Source: Olsenella sp. oral taxon 807 (lineage in GTDB: Bacteria; Actinomycetota; Coriobacteriia; Coriobacteriales; Atopobiaceae). Taken from it: a stretch of DNA of 64,000 bases. Location: positions 1,054,001 to 1,118,000 of the forward strand of contig NZ_CP012069.2 in the NCBI RefSeq assembly GCF_001189515.2. The letters are read 5' to 3'. The first letter of the stretch is position 1, and every line of letters begins with the position of its first letter. Made by a program: the position numbers and the translations under genes. A model generated the notes under the pieces. The model did no database searches. It was given only the letters and a program-made list of their open reading frames with translations, and was not told the DNA's origin. This document shows positions 18,084 to 26,951 of this stretch, one piece after another.

Positions 18084-18953
18084 ATGGAGGCAAGTATCCA
18101 GAAGTACGAGGCATTCCTCGAGAGCTACAGGCAGGGCAGCTTCACGAGGGCGGCCGCGAGCCTCTCGTACTCGCAGTCGGGCGTCAGCCGCATGGTCGCG
18201 GACCTCGAGCGCGATTGGCAGCTGACGCTGCTCGAGCGGGGCAGGGGTCCGCTTAGGCTCACGAGCGACGGCAGGCGGCTCCTCCCCTTGGTGCAGGAGG
18301 TGTGTGAGTCTAACCGACGCCTGCGCATGGAGATCGACGACCTGCGTGGGGTGCAGAGCGGCAGCATCCGCATCGGAACCTTCTCGAGCGTGGCGACGCA
18401 CTGGTTGCCACCCGTGATCAGCCGCTTTCAGACCGACTATCCCAACATCGACTATGAGCTTCTGATGGGCGACTTCGGCGAGATCGGGCGGTGGTGTGAG
18501 GAAGGTCGAGTCGACCTGGGTTTCTTGCCGTTCGCCCCGTCCTCCTCGACGCTCGTCGCCCAGGCGCTTGGGGACGACGAGCTTCTGGCGGTGCTCCCCA
18601 AGGGTCACGTGCTGGCACAGGGGCGGGGCGTCGCTGTGGAACAGCTTTGCGAGGAACCCTTCATCATGCTCCAGAAGTCCGGGGACAACGAGGTGAGCGC
18701 CATCTTCGAGAGGGCGGGTCTCACTCCACAGGTGCGTTTCAGGACTTTTGATGACTATGCCATCATGTCCATGGTCGAGAGCGGCCTTGGCCTCTCGATC
18801 CTGCCCGAGCTCATTCTGAGGCGCAACCCCTACGACATCGAGGTGTGCCATCTTGAGCCCCGTGCGTTTCGCACGATACGCGTGGTTACGCGTGAGCCTG
18901 GGCGCCTGCCGATAGCGGCTAGGCGCTTCCTCTCGTATCTGAGATTCAGGTAG
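18084..18953 (+). CDS. LysR-family transcriptional regulator
   Basis: A 289-residue LysR regulator. The N-terminal helix-turn-helix reads SFTRAAASLSYSQSGVSRMVADLE, followed by a coiled linker and a periplasmic-binding-like effector domain (GSIRIGTFSSVATHWLPPVI onward). I choose ATG 18084 because GGGAGG lies 7 bases upstream; the preceding 60 codons in frame are not LysR-like. It is divergent from the EamA transporter, with 231 bases between starts holding the shared control region, a common LysR-target layout. The effector is unknown. Confidence 0.88.
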   Translation: MEASIQKYEAFLESYRQGSFTRAAASLSYSQSGVSRMVADLERDWQLTLLERGRGPLRLTSDGRRLLPLVQEVCESNRRLRMEIDDLRGVQSGSIRIGTFSSVATHWLPPVISRFQTDYPNIDYELLMGDFGEIGRWCEEGRVDLGFLPFAPSSSTLVAQALGDDELLAVLPKGHVLAQGRGVAVEQLCEEPFIMLQKSGDNEVSAIFERAGLTPQVRFRTFDDYAIMSMVESGLGLSILPELILRRNPYDIEVCHLEPRAFRTIRVVTREPGRLPIAARRFLSYLRFR

Positions 18954-19052
18954 GCGCCGCCCACCCGTGCCCATGGAGGTGTGCCTGCCCTGGTCGTAGG
19001 AAAAGGGCTACCCTATGTGGTGCGAGACCGTCCCGACGTAAGGAGGTTGACC

Positions 19053-19841
19053 TTGGGAGCCTTGGGTCTGGTGTTCGCAAGCCATGGGACGACGGACGGG
19101 CAGGCGTATCGCCGCGACATCCTGCCTGCGGTCGAGGCGCTGCGCTCCTTCGCGACGGCACGCGGGCTCCCCTTTGCCCCTGCCTGCGTGAGTGCGCGCG
19201 TTCGAGAGGGACTGCGTGCCCAGAAGATCAAGGCCCCTGGCGTTCGTGAGGCTGTCGCGCAGCTTACAGGCGAGGGCGTCGGGAGGGTCCTGGTCATGCC
19301 CTCGCACCTTGTTGGTGGCAGCACCTACCAGGCGCTCGAGGACGAGGCCGCTGCGCTCGGCGTGCCCGCCGCCGTGAGCGTGTCCGGACCGCTTTTGTCC
19401 ACGCGATCGGGCGCCCGTGAGCTGGCGCGGGCTGTCTTGGAGGAGCACCCCGCGCGGCGGCGGTGCAAGCTCCTGCTGGTGGCGCATGGCGTGGCGGGCT
19501 GTCCCAACGACCCCTACGTGTGGCTGCGGGAGGCTGCTGCGGAGTGCGGACGCGCTGACGTCATGGTCGTGACGCTTGGGGACGATCCGCGCGAGGTGGC
19601 CGCTCGCCTCGCGTCTAAGGGGGCGACACGGGTGACGCTCGTCCCGCTCATGCTCTGCGCGGGCCATCATGCAAGGCTCCAGGTGGCGTCGCAGACCCCC
19701 AGCTCGTGGGCAGGCGCGCTGGTGGCCCAGGGCCTTGTCGTCGATGTCGTGCGCGAGGGACTGGGCTCTATCCGGGCTGTCCGTGACTGCTACGTCAAGA
19801 GGGCGCAAGCCGCCTTGGATGGCGCGGCGCCGTCTCTGTGA
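19053..19841 (+). CDS. cbiK: CbiK-type sirohydrochlorin (cobalto)chelatase
   Basis: A 262-residue class II chelatase that would insert Co2+ or Fe2+ into sirohydrochlorin, or act on a related tetrapyrrole. It starts LGALGLVFASHGTT, with the first metal/proton His in SHGTT. A family block GGSTYQALEDEA follows, then LLLVAHG and the C-terminal PLMLCAGHHA His pair. TTG 19053 is preceded by a perfect AAGGAGG 6 bases upstream, better than any ATG/GTG in frame. There is no signal peptide, so it is cytoplasmic. It leads a run of four genes with an ABC importer, hinting at metal or porphyrin acquisition. Siroheme for AsrC just downstream is another possible sink. Confidence 0.8.
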   Translation: MGALGLVFASHGTTDGQAYRRDILPAVEALRSFATARGLPFAPACVSARVREGLRAQKIKAPGVREAVAQLTGEGVGRVLVMPSHLVGGSTYQALEDEAAALGVPAAVSVSGPLLSTRSGARELARAVLEEHPARRRCKLLLVAHGVAGCPNDPYVWLREAAAECGRADVMVVTLGDDPREVAARLASKGATRVTLVPLMLCAGHHARLQVASQTPSSWAGALVAQGLVVDVVREGLGSIRAVRDCYVKRAQAALDGAAPSL

Positions 19842-19883
19842 TAGGCTGGTGGGCGTCGGTCGCCTCTCGTCCCAGGGGATGGT

Positions 19884-20789
19884 ATGGACAGCCATATGCT
19901 CAAGCGCAGGAACTTCTTGCTGGTGGCCCTGACGGCCACAGGCGTGCTCGCGGCCTGCGACGCGCCGTCCGGCGGGCGGTGGGCTACCGATGACGGCGGG
20001 CGTGCCGGTGGGCCTCCGGCAAACGTCGTGGCCCTCATGCGCTCGCTTGCGGACATGTGGCTGCTTGCGGGAGGTACACTCGCAGGCATCACGGAGGACG
20101 CCAGGGACCTCGAGGGGGTGGGCGACGCGCAGGTCGTGGGCTCGCTCTCCAGGCCAAGCCTCGAGCAGATCGTCGCGCTGTCGCCGGGGCTCGTCCTTGC
20201 CACCTCAGACATACCGGCCCAGGTCGAACTGAGGTCGAACCTCGTGCGACAGGGCATCGACTGCATAGACGTCGACGTCAACAGCCTTGATGACTATGCC
20301 TCCCACATGCGCCGCTTCTGCGATACCTGCGGCCGCGATGACCTCTACCAGGTTAACGTGGCGGACGTCGTGAGCGCCTGTGACGCCGTGCGCGCACGTG
20401 CCAAGGACCTGCCTGAGGCAAAGTATCTGGCCCTGCGTACCTCGTCTGCCAAGAGCAAGGCCCTCAAGCAGAACCACTTCGCCTGCCGGATCTTCGACGA
20501 TCTCAACATGCAAAACATCGCCGATGACGGCTCCTCGCTCGACGAGCTCTCGCTCGAGGCGATCCAGGCTGCTGACCCGGCCTACGTCCTTGTTATCTAC
20601 CAGGGGGACGAGGACAAGGCGAGGGAGGCCTATGAGGAGGGTTTCTCGAGCCGTCCCGCGTGGCAGGGACTCAAGGCGACTCTGGACGGTCATGTCTTCG
20701 TGCTTCCCAAGGAGCTCTTCCAGTACAAGCCCAACGCGCGATGGGCGGATGCCTATCGCTATGCGCTTGAGCTCAGGAGCCGTGAGTAG
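19884..20789 (+). CDS. ABC transporter substrate-binding lipoprotein (FecB/BtuF-type)
   Basis: A 301-residue lipoprotein with a signal peptide (LKRRNFLLVALTATG) and lipobox VLAAC, placing it on the outer face of the membrane. The rest is a two-lobe PeripBP_2 fold: MRSLADMWLLAGGTLAGI, EQIVALSPGLVLATS and the C-terminal RWADAYRYALEL. Such proteins deliver heme, ferric siderophore or cobalamin to FecCD permeases. An AGGGGA site precedes ATG 19884; ATG 19896 is an alternative. It sits between the chelatase and its permease. Confidence 0.82.
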   Translation: MDSHMLKRRNFLLVALTATGVLAACDAPSGGRWATDDGGRAGGPPANVVALMRSLADMWLLAGGTLAGITEDARDLEGVGDAQVVGSLSRPSLEQIVALSPGLVLATSDIPAQVELRSNLVRQGIDCIDVDVNSLDDYASHMRRFCDTCGRDDLYQVNVADVVSACDAVRARAKDLPEAKYLALRTSSAKSKALKQNHFACRIFDDLNMQNIADDGSSLDELSLEAIQAADPAYVLVIYQGDEDKAREAYEEGFSSRPAWQGLKATLDGHVFVLPKELFQYKPNARWADAYRYALELRSRE

Positions 20790-20792
20790 GCC

Positions 20793-21845
20793 GTGACCGA
20801 CGACCGTGACGGGCAAAGGAAGGTGTCGAGAACCGCAGGTGGGCGGTCGGACCGGCGCCGCGCGACCCTCGCGCTCGTGGCTGGCGTGGCTGTGCTCTTG
20901 CTTATGTCTTTGGGCTTCGTCCTTGCGGGCACGACCGCGCTCTCGGCCCCAGACGCCCTTTCGGCCCTCCTGCGGCCCCAGACGATGCCGAGGGCGGCGG
21001 TTTCCATCGTGTGGCAGCTGCGTCTTCCGCGTCTTGTCGCGGCCCTCGTCTGCGGCTCGGCGCTTGCCGTCTCGGGGCTGCTGCTCCAGGCTGCGTTGGG
21101 CAACCGGCTCGCGTCCCCGAGCGTCATGGGCGTCAATGCGGGCGCGGGGCTTGCGGTGCTTATCTCGGGCCTTGCCTTCCCGCTCTCGGTGCCAGCGCGC
21201 CAGGCCATGGCGCTTGCGGGCGCGCTTCTCGCGACACTGCTGGTGACCCTCGTGTCGCGGCGGGCTGGCGTCTCGCGCACCTCGCTCGTACTCGCGGGCA
21301 TCGCGATCTCGTCGCTCCTCTCGGCGGTCTCGGATGCCATCGTCACGATTCGCCCGGACCTTGTTGCCGATAGGCTCGCCTTCCGGCTGGGTGGGCTGGC
21401 GGCGGTATCGTGGCCTCAGCTCTGCCTCGCCCTCCTCGTCGTGGCCGCCGGGCTGGCCGTGACCTTCGCCTTGGGCGGTGGCATCGACCTTCTTGCCCTT
21501 GGCGACGAGACGGCCCATGGCTTGGGTCTCGACGTTAGGCGTACCCGCATCGCTTCGGTCGTGACCGCGTCCGCGCTTGCTTCGGCGGCCGTCTCGGTGT
21601 GCGGCCTCCTCGGCTTCGTGGGGCTCATCGTGCCCAACCTGGTGCGCATGGTGCTTCGGGGAGGCTTTCGCAGGGAGGCGCTAGTCTCGCTCGTGTGGGG
21701 GGCATCTCTGCTCGTGACCTGCGACCTTGCGGGACGGCTTGCCCTCTTTCCCTACGAACTGCCCGTGGGTCTCATGCTTTCGCTTCTGGGCACGCCATTT
21801 TTCATCGCCCTGCTTATGCGCGGTAGGGCGGCGATTCGCCGATGA
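20793..21845 (+). CDS. FecCD-type ABC transporter permease
   Basis: A 350-residue permease with about ten helices in the FecCD/BtuC family. Signature runs are WQLRLPRLVAALVCGSALAV, ASPSVMGVNAGAGL and the coupling/late segment CGLLGFVGLIVPNLVR. It starts with GTG 20793, three bases after the lipoprotein stop, and its stop overlaps the next ATG. It forms the channel of an iron-complex, heme or cobalamin importer. Confidence 0.88.
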   Translation: MTDDRDGQRKVSRTAGGRSDRRRATLALVAGVAVLLLMSLGFVLAGTTALSAPDALSALLRPQTMPRAAVSIVWQLRLPRLVAALVCGSALAVSGLLLQAALGNRLASPSVMGVNAGAGLAVLISGLAFPLSVPARQAMALAGALLATLLVTLVSRRAGVSRTSLVLAGIAISSLLSAVSDAIVTIRPDLVADRLAFRLGGLAAVSWPQLCLALLVVAAGLAVTFALGGGIDLLALGDETAHGLGLDVRRTRIASVVTASALASAAVSVCGLLGFVGLIVPNLVRMVLRGGFRREALVSLVWGASLLVTCDLAGRLALFPYELPVGLMLSLLGTPFFIALLMRGRAAIRR

Positions 21846-22612
21846 TCGAGGCTCGGGACTTGGTGAGTGGTTATGGCGGGCGCGACGTCATCCATGTGGA
21901 CGAGCTGACCCTCCCAGACGGTCAGGTCACCTGCATCGTGGGCGAGAATGGTTGCGGCAAATCGACCCTGCTCAAGACCCTCGCAGGGCTGCTTGCGTAT
22001 CGCGGCTCCATCAGCCTCGGTGGCGAGGAGCTCAAGGACCTGTCTCACCGCGAGCGTGCGCGTCGGCTGGGTTACCTTCCACAGCGCCTGACGCAGCCCG
22101 CGATGGACGTCGGCACGCTCGTCTTGCACGGACGCTTCTCCCGCATGGGGATCTCCAAGGTGCCCGGTGACGCCGATAGGGCCGCTATCACCCGCGCGAT
22201 AGGGCTCTGTGATGTCTCGATGTTGGCCGACCGCTTGCTTGCCGACCTCTCGGGTGGGGAACTCCAACGCGCCTACCTGGCCATGGTCGTCGCGCAGGAG
22301 GCTCGGACACTGCTGTTGGACGAGCCAACCGCCCATATGGACGTGGCGCGTCGCATTGAGGTCGCAAATATCCTGCGCCAGCTGGCGGACGCAGGCACGG
22401 GAGTCGTCCTCACGACGCACGACCTACCGGAGTGCCTCTCTGTGTCCGACGAGGTCGTGCTCATGGCGGCCGGCGGTATCAGCGATCGGGGCACGCCCGC
22501 AGAGCTCCTCGCCCGTCCCGGCGCGTTCGGGCGGGCAATGGGTGTGTTCCCTCGAAAAGTCAGCGACACGGACGCCATCTTTCCGTATATTCTTGTGAGG
22601 GGGAATCGATAG
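21842..22612 (+). CDS. FecE-type ABC transporter ATPase
   Basis: A 256-residue nucleotide-binding subunit. Walker A is GENGCGKST, the Q-loop region YLPQRL, the ABC signature LSGGELQRAYLA, Walker B LLLDEPTAHMD and switch His TTHD. It overlaps the permease stop (ATGA). The canonical iron/heme/B12 importer ATPase length is about 250-260 residues. It completes the chelatase-lipoprotein-permease-ATPase cluster, 61 bases before the sulfite reductase operon. Confidence 0.9.
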   Translation: MIEARDLVSGYGGRDVIHVDELTLPDGQVTCIVGENGCGKSTLLKTLAGLLAYRGSISLGGEELKDLSHRERARRLGYLPQRLTQPAMDVGTLVLHGRFSRMGISKVPGDADRAAITRAIGLCDVSMLADRLLADLSGGELQRAYLAMVVAQEARTLLLDEPTAHMDVARRIEVANILRQLADAGTGVVLTTHDLPECLSVSDEVVLMAAGGISDRGTPAELLARPGAFGRAMGVFPRKVSDTDAIFPYILVRGNR

Positions 22613-22673
22613 CCTTATGTGCGCTCGCACGGCAAGGGGATGCGGTGCGAGCGTTTGGGGAGAGGGGGTCCCT

Positions 22674-23710
22674 ATGGGCCACGTGCTCAGCCGGGAGGGC
22701 TTCTCGCGCGCCATCAAGCGTATCGGGAAGACCCGTCGCATCTATGCCCCGCAGCTCAAGCGGGGGAGGGTCGCTTCACTGACGTCGATGTCGTGCGCTA
22801 CGACTTCACGGATGACGTCGATGCGATGGAGCTAGTGAGGCGCTCGGACTACCCGTTCAAGGAGGTGCTCACACCGCTCTCGCAGACCCTGTTCTTCTTC
22901 ACGGAGGAGCAGGTCAAGATCGCGGATGTCGACGAGCGTGAGGTCGTCGTGGTGCTCAGGGCCTGCGATCTCAACGCCGTGCGCCGCCTGGACGCGATGT
23001 ACCTGGAAAACGGCGTCCCCGACCCGTTCTACCGGCGCATCCGCGAGCGGCTGCGCTTTGCTCTCTTGGGTTGTGACCACAGCCAGGAGGACTGCTTCTG
23101 CGTGAGCATGGGTTCCAACGTCGCGGTCGGCTACGACTTCTCGTTTGATATGGACGAAGAGGCGGGCGAGGTCCGTGTGGACGTGGCAGCCGATGACCTG
23201 CGTCCCTACTTCGCCGATGAGGCCCTGCGCGAGGAGGAGGTCACGCCCAGGCACGTGGATGCAAACGACGTCGAGGTCCGTGTGCCCGCAGAGGTTCCCA
23301 ACGCAATCTATACCGATGCGATGTGGGACGAGTACACGCAGCGCTGCATCAAGTGCGGCCGCTGCAACCTGGTGTGCCCCACCTGCACCTGCTTCACCAT
23401 GCAGGATGCCTACTACAGTGATAACGGTCGCGTGGGTGAGAGGCGCCGCGTGATGGCAAGTTGCATGATCGACGGCTACACCAACGTGGCGGGCGGTGGC
23501 TCTTACCGTAAGGCCGCCGGGGACCGCATGCGCTTCAAGGTGCTGCACAAGGTTTATGACTTCCGTCGCCGCTTTGGCTATGACATGTGCGTAGGCTGCG
23601 GTCGCTGCGACAGCGTATGTCCCGAGTACATCTCGTTCTCGGGCTGCGTCAACAAGCTCGCCGGCACCGTGGACGCCCTCACGGCGAAGGAGGTGGCCGA
23701 CCATGCCTAG
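22674..23710 (+). pseudogene. asrA: Anaerobic sulfite reductase subunit A, frameshifted
   Basis: AsrA is an iron-sulfur electron-transfer subunit of the NADH-dependent AsrABC sulfite reductase. The N-terminus is in one frame (from ATG 22674, GAGAGGGGG upstream): MGHVLSREGF through RRIYAPQLKRG. The rest, from EGRFTDVDVVRYDF, is one frame over. AsrA proteins have this G-RF(S/T)D-D element right after the YAP segment, so one protein is meant. The break is at GGGGG, 22762-22766; six G would give LKRGEGRF and a 345-residue product. Two 4Fe-4S motifs are intact: CIKCGRCNLVCP and CVGCGRCDSVCP. Its stop overlaps asrB by 8 bases. A read error is a simple alternative to true inactivation. Confidence 0.85.
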
Positions 23711-24554
23711 CCCCGTGATGAAGGTGCCCGTCTCGTCTGTGGCTGGCGTCACGCTTGACGCGGCGACGAACCCCTACCTGCCCTTCCCATCAGAGATCCT
23801 TGGGATCGTCCGGCACACCGCGAAGGAGCACAGCTTCCGCATGGCGTTCTCGGGTGAGGTGCGGCCTGGCCAGTTCTTCGAGGTCTCTATCCCTAAGTTC
23901 GGCGAGGCGCCTATCAGCGTCTCGGGTATCGTGCCCGGTAGGTCCGTTGACCTCACGATTCGTCGCGTGGGAGTCGTCACCAACGAGGTGTTCGAGCGTG
24001 GCGAGGGGCAGCGCCTGCTGCTGCGCGGGCCTTACGGCAACGGGTTTGACCTCTCCCTCTTCGAGCGCGGCGAGGTCGTTGTCGTGGCTGGCGGCACGGG
24101 CGTGAGTCCCGTGCGCGGTGTGATCGACGCACTCGCGGGCGCCACCGACGCCGCCGACAAGCACGTGATCGTGGGCTTTCGTAGCCCGGACGACCTGCTC
24201 TTTCGCGATGATCTCAAGCGTTGGGGCCAGGCGCTTGACCTCACCCTCACCGTGGACGGGGCGCCTGAGGGCTATGAGGGCAACATCGGCCTCGTCACGG
24301 CCTACATCCCCGACCTGCCGCTCAAGGACCCCGCGAGTGCGCGTGCTGTGGTCGTCGGCCCCCCGCCGATGATGCGTTTCACGATTATGGGCCTGCTCAA
24401 GCGGGGTCTCTCGGAGCGCAACATCTGGGTCTCCCAGGAGCGGCGGATGTGCTGTGGGCTTGGCAAGTGCGGCCATTGCCGCATCAAGGACAGGTACGTG
24501 TGCCTGGATGGGCCGGTGTTCAACTACATCGAGTCAAAGGACATGCTCGACTAG
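23703..24554 (+). CDS. asrB: Anaerobic sulfite reductase subunit B
   Basis: A 283-residue ferredoxin-NADP reductase-like subunit that brings electrons from NAD(P)H via FAD. It has the FAD-binding GQFFEVSIPKFGEAPIS and the NAD-binding VVVAGGTGVSPVRG. A C-terminal cysteine cluster CCGLGKCGHC binds a 2Fe-2S centre, as in PyrK/AsrB. It overlaps asrA and is followed 13 bases later by asrC, forming the operon asrABC. Confidence 0.92.
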   Translation: MPSPVMKVPVSSVAGVTLDAATNPYLPFPSEILGIVRHTAKEHSFRMAFSGEVRPGQFFEVSIPKFGEAPISVSGIVPGRSVDLTIRRVGVVTNEVFERGEGQRLLLRGPYGNGFDLSLFERGEVVVVAGGTGVSPVRGVIDALAGATDAADKHVIVGFRSPDDLLFRDDLKRWGQALDLTLTVDGAPEGYEGNIGLVTAYIPDLPLKDPASARAVVVGPPPMMRFTIMGLLKRGLSERNIWVSQERRMCCGLGKCGHCRIKDRYVCLDGPVFNYIESKDMLD

Positions 24555-24567
24555 GGGGCGACGCATC

Positions 24568-25557
24568 ATGACCATGGACGTCAACGTCAAGCAGCTCAAG
24601 AAGAACGCCTTTCGCCAGTCCAAGGTGCGAGGCGAAACGGCAAGCCGCGTGCGCGTGCCGGGTGGGCTCGTGAGCGCCAAGAGCATGGCTCGCATCGTGG
24701 AGATAGCGGAGGAGTTCGGCCAAGGGGAGATCTTTCTCACCAACCGTCAGGGCGTGGAGATCCCAGGCATCCGGCTCGAGGACGTGCCCGAGGTCAACAA
24801 GCGGCTGAAGGCCATCATCGAGGACACCCGCATCAACCAGGAGGACACCGACCACGGCTACCTGGCGAGCGGCACGCGCAACCTCGTTGCCTGCCCGGGC
24901 AAACGGCTCTGCCCCTTTGGATGTTACGACACCACGGCCTTCGCACGCCGCATGGACAAGGCGATATTTCCCAACAACCGCCACGTGAAGGTGGCGTTCA
25001 CGGGCTGCTCCAACGACTGCGCGCACGTCGCCCTCAACGACTTCGGCATTATCGGCATGACGGAACCGCACTATGACCCTGAGCGCTGTATTGGCTGCGA
25101 GCAGTGCGTCAACTGGTGTCGGAGGCGTTCAGTGAGCGCGCTTTCGGTGGTGAATGGCAAGATCGTGCGCGACGAGGACCGCTGTGTCGGGTGCGGCGTA
25201 TGCGTCGTCTACTGCCCCACCCGTGCCTGGACGCGCTCCAAGGAGCATTACTTCCGCCTCAAGATCATGGGACGCACCGGCAAGCAGAACCCACGCCTGG
25301 CTGAGGACTGGCTACGTTGGGTGGACGAGGACTCCATCATCAGGATCGTGAAGAACACCTACGCCTTCATTGAGGAGTACATCGATGCAGACGCACCCGA
25401 GGGCAAAGAGCACATAGGCTACATCGTGGACCGCGCGGGCTTCGAGGAGTTCGTGAGCTATGCGCTCGAGGGTGTGGAGTTGGGGGAGAAGTGCCAGCGC
25501 GCGACGCGCGTCTACTGGGGCGGCAAGCGCTATGACAGGGACAATGCCCTGCGCTAG
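24568..25557 (+). CDS. asrC: Anaerobic sulfite reductase subunit C (siroheme subunit)
   Basis: A 329-residue catalytic subunit reducing sulfite to sulfide at a siroheme-4Fe-4S centre. The siroheme cysteines lie in CPGKRLCPFGC and FTGCSNDCAH. Two ferredoxin motifs follow, CIGCEQCVNWC and CVGCGVCVVYC. The N-terminal nitrite/sulfite reductase half-domain has VRGETASRVRVPGGLV. ATG 24568 follows AGGGGG. All cofactor ligands appear intact, so the operon is functional if the asrA frameshift is not real. Confidence 0.92.
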   Translation: MTMDVNVKQLKKNAFRQSKVRGETASRVRVPGGLVSAKSMARIVEIAEEFGQGEIFLTNRQGVEIPGIRLEDVPEVNKRLKAIIEDTRINQEDTDHGYLASGTRNLVACPGKRLCPFGCYDTTAFARRMDKAIFPNNRHVKVAFTGCSNDCAHVALNDFGIIGMTEPHYDPERCIGCEQCVNWCRRRSVSALSVVNGKIVRDEDRCVGCGVCVVYCPTRAWTRSKEHYFRLKIMGRTGKQNPRLAEDWLRWVDEDSIIRIVKNTYAFIEEYIDADAPEGKEHIGYIVDRAGFEEFVSYALEGVELGEKCQRATRVYWGGKRYDRDNALR

Positions 25558-25783
25558 CATGGGGTGTCGTACAGCGAGGGACCGTCGTGCCACCCAAGGG
25601 AGGCTGACTACATCGGGCTGGCCAGCTGCACAGCCATTCCGACCTGCCTTGCAAGGAGACGTTCCACTGCCCGCAAAGGGTCCGTCTCGAACAAGGCTCG
25701 AGACCCACTCGCTCGAGACACGTCCTGGAGGTGCGTCCTGGCATCGGCGCAGCGACTGCTGGCCCGGAGGCCACCCGGACCCG

Positions 25784-26196
25784 CACTGCCACTCGGCCCT
25801 GAGCGTACCGTTTCGGTACGTTCGACGTCGAGTGGCAGTGTGAGGGCGTGCAGCCCGTGCGTTCACCATCGAGTGGCAGTGTGGGTGGCACTGCCACTCG
25901 GCCCCGGGCGTGCAGCCACGCGTGGGCGGCACTGCCACTCGGCCCTGAGCGCGCAGTTTTGGTACGCTCGACGTCGAGTGGCAGTGTGGGTGGCACTGCC
26001 ACTCGGGCCTGAGCGTGCAGCCCTGCGTGGTCGGCACTGCCACTCGGGCCTGAGCGCACCGTTTCGGTACGCTCGACGTCGAGTGGCAGTGTGAGGACGT
26101 GCAGCCCCGTGCGTTCACCATCGAGTGGCAGTGTGGGCGGCACTGCCACTCGGGCCTGAGCGTGCAGTCCCGTGCGTTCACCGTCGAGTGGCAGTG
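25784..26196. repeat. Intergenic repeat array, family A (locus 2)
   Basis: This occupies most of the 763-base gap between asrC and the Fur-family gene. Twelve perfect copies of the same 12-mer as at 2.7 kb are present: six CGAGTGGCAGTG and six inverted CACTGCCACTCG. They often lie back to back within about 5 bases, forming 12-bp-stem hairpins. Companion words GGTACG(T/C)TCGACGT, TGCGTTCACC and GGGCCTGAGCG recur between them. Long open frames on the minus strand (rich in Cys/His) are products of the repeat and not supported as genes. The flanks 25558-25783 and 26197-26320 show nothing recognisable. Confidence 0.9.
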
Positions 26197-26320
26197 CATA
26201 CAGTGCTGAGAACCCCTCCGGGCGTGTTGGTCGCGCCGCCAGCTGCTCCCAACGAACTCCGCAGTTGGGCAGTCCGATGTAATCCGCGTGACCTTAGGCC
26301 GACCACGGCGGGGGTTGGTC

Positions 26321-26722
26321 TTACTCCTCCTTACTCAGGCACTCGCTGCAGAGGCCGTGCAGCGTGAGGTCCGCGCGGCAGATGGTCCCGACCTCGTGGT
26401 TCGCGGTCTCCTTGAGCTGTGCTAACTTTGGCGTGAGGTCCGGGACGTCGATCACGCGCCCGCAGCCTGTGCAGATGAAGTGCGCGTGCTCGGCAGAGCT
26501 GGTCGCCTCGAACCTCTCCGCACTGTTCACGGTGGCGACGCTGCGGACCTTGCCCAGCTCCTCAAGGAGGCGCAGATTGCGGTACACCGTGGCGATGCTT
26601 AGCCTCTCTGACTTTGTGCGCAAGTCGTTGTAGATGGTCTCGGCGGTGGGGTGGCTGTGTGTGTGCCTCAGGTAGTCGTATATCAGGTCTCGCTGGCGTG
26701 ACTGCCGTATCGTCCTTGCCAT
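26321..26722 (-). CDS. perR: Fur-family regulator (PerR-like)
   Basis: A 133-residue Fur-family repressor. The winged helix carries the recognition segment LSIATVYRNLRLLEE, and the metal-binding half has HAHFICTGCG plus the C-terminal zinc pair CSEC. I start at ATG 26722 (AGAAAGGG upstream) because the in-frame extension to 26827 is not family-like. It is divergent from the peroxiredoxin ahpC, and a 19-bp Fur/PerR-like box lies between them. Peroxide sensing (PerR) is therefore the likeliest role, with Fur or Zur alternatives. Confidence 0.83.
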   Translation of the reverse strand: MARTIRQSRQRDLIYDYLRHTHSHPTAETIYNDLRTKSERLSIATVYRNLRLLEELGKVRSVATVNSAERFEATSSAEHAHFICTGCGRVIDVPDLTPKLAQLKETANHEVGTICRADLTLHGLCSECLSKEE

Positions 26723-26831
26723 GGCCGTGCTGCCCTTTCTCGCGCGCCGGGCCAAGCTGTGGGGCGCGGTCGTATGCTGATGCTCGCTCTGTGTGAGGAC
26801 ATGGTACACCAATTCTATAGCTACCAAGAAT

Positions 26832-26850
26832 AATAACGATAACTGTTATT
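26832..26850. promoter_or_regulatory. Fur/PerR-like operator
   Basis: AATAACGATAACTGTTATT is a near-perfect inverted repeat (AATAAC-n7-GTTATT). It matches the classical 19-bp Fur box GATAATGATAATCATTATC at 13 positions, all differences being transitions. It directly overlaps the -35 of the ahpC promoter and lies 110 bases upstream of the Fur-family gene, so it could regulate both. Confidence 0.7.
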
Positions 26851-26877
26851 GACAATATTTTCCCGACGGGGTAGTCT
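26849..26877 (+). promoter_or_regulatory. ahpC promoter
   Basis: A consensus -35 TTGACA (26849-26854), a 17-bp spacer and -10 TAGTCT (26872-26877), 75 bases before ahpC. The operator covers the -35, so binding would block RNA polymerase. Confidence 0.65.
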
Positions 26878-26951
26878 GAGAGTGTCAGATGTAGCCTGAG
26901 AGCGTCAGATCATAGAGCTCGAACGAACAGCCAAGTAGATAGGAGAACCCC

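Noticed and set aside
16860-18974. 704-codon minus-strand frame covering EamA and the LysR gene
   Set aside because: Only the part from 17852 is EamA-like; the rest is antisense to a clear LysR gene and reflects high GC.
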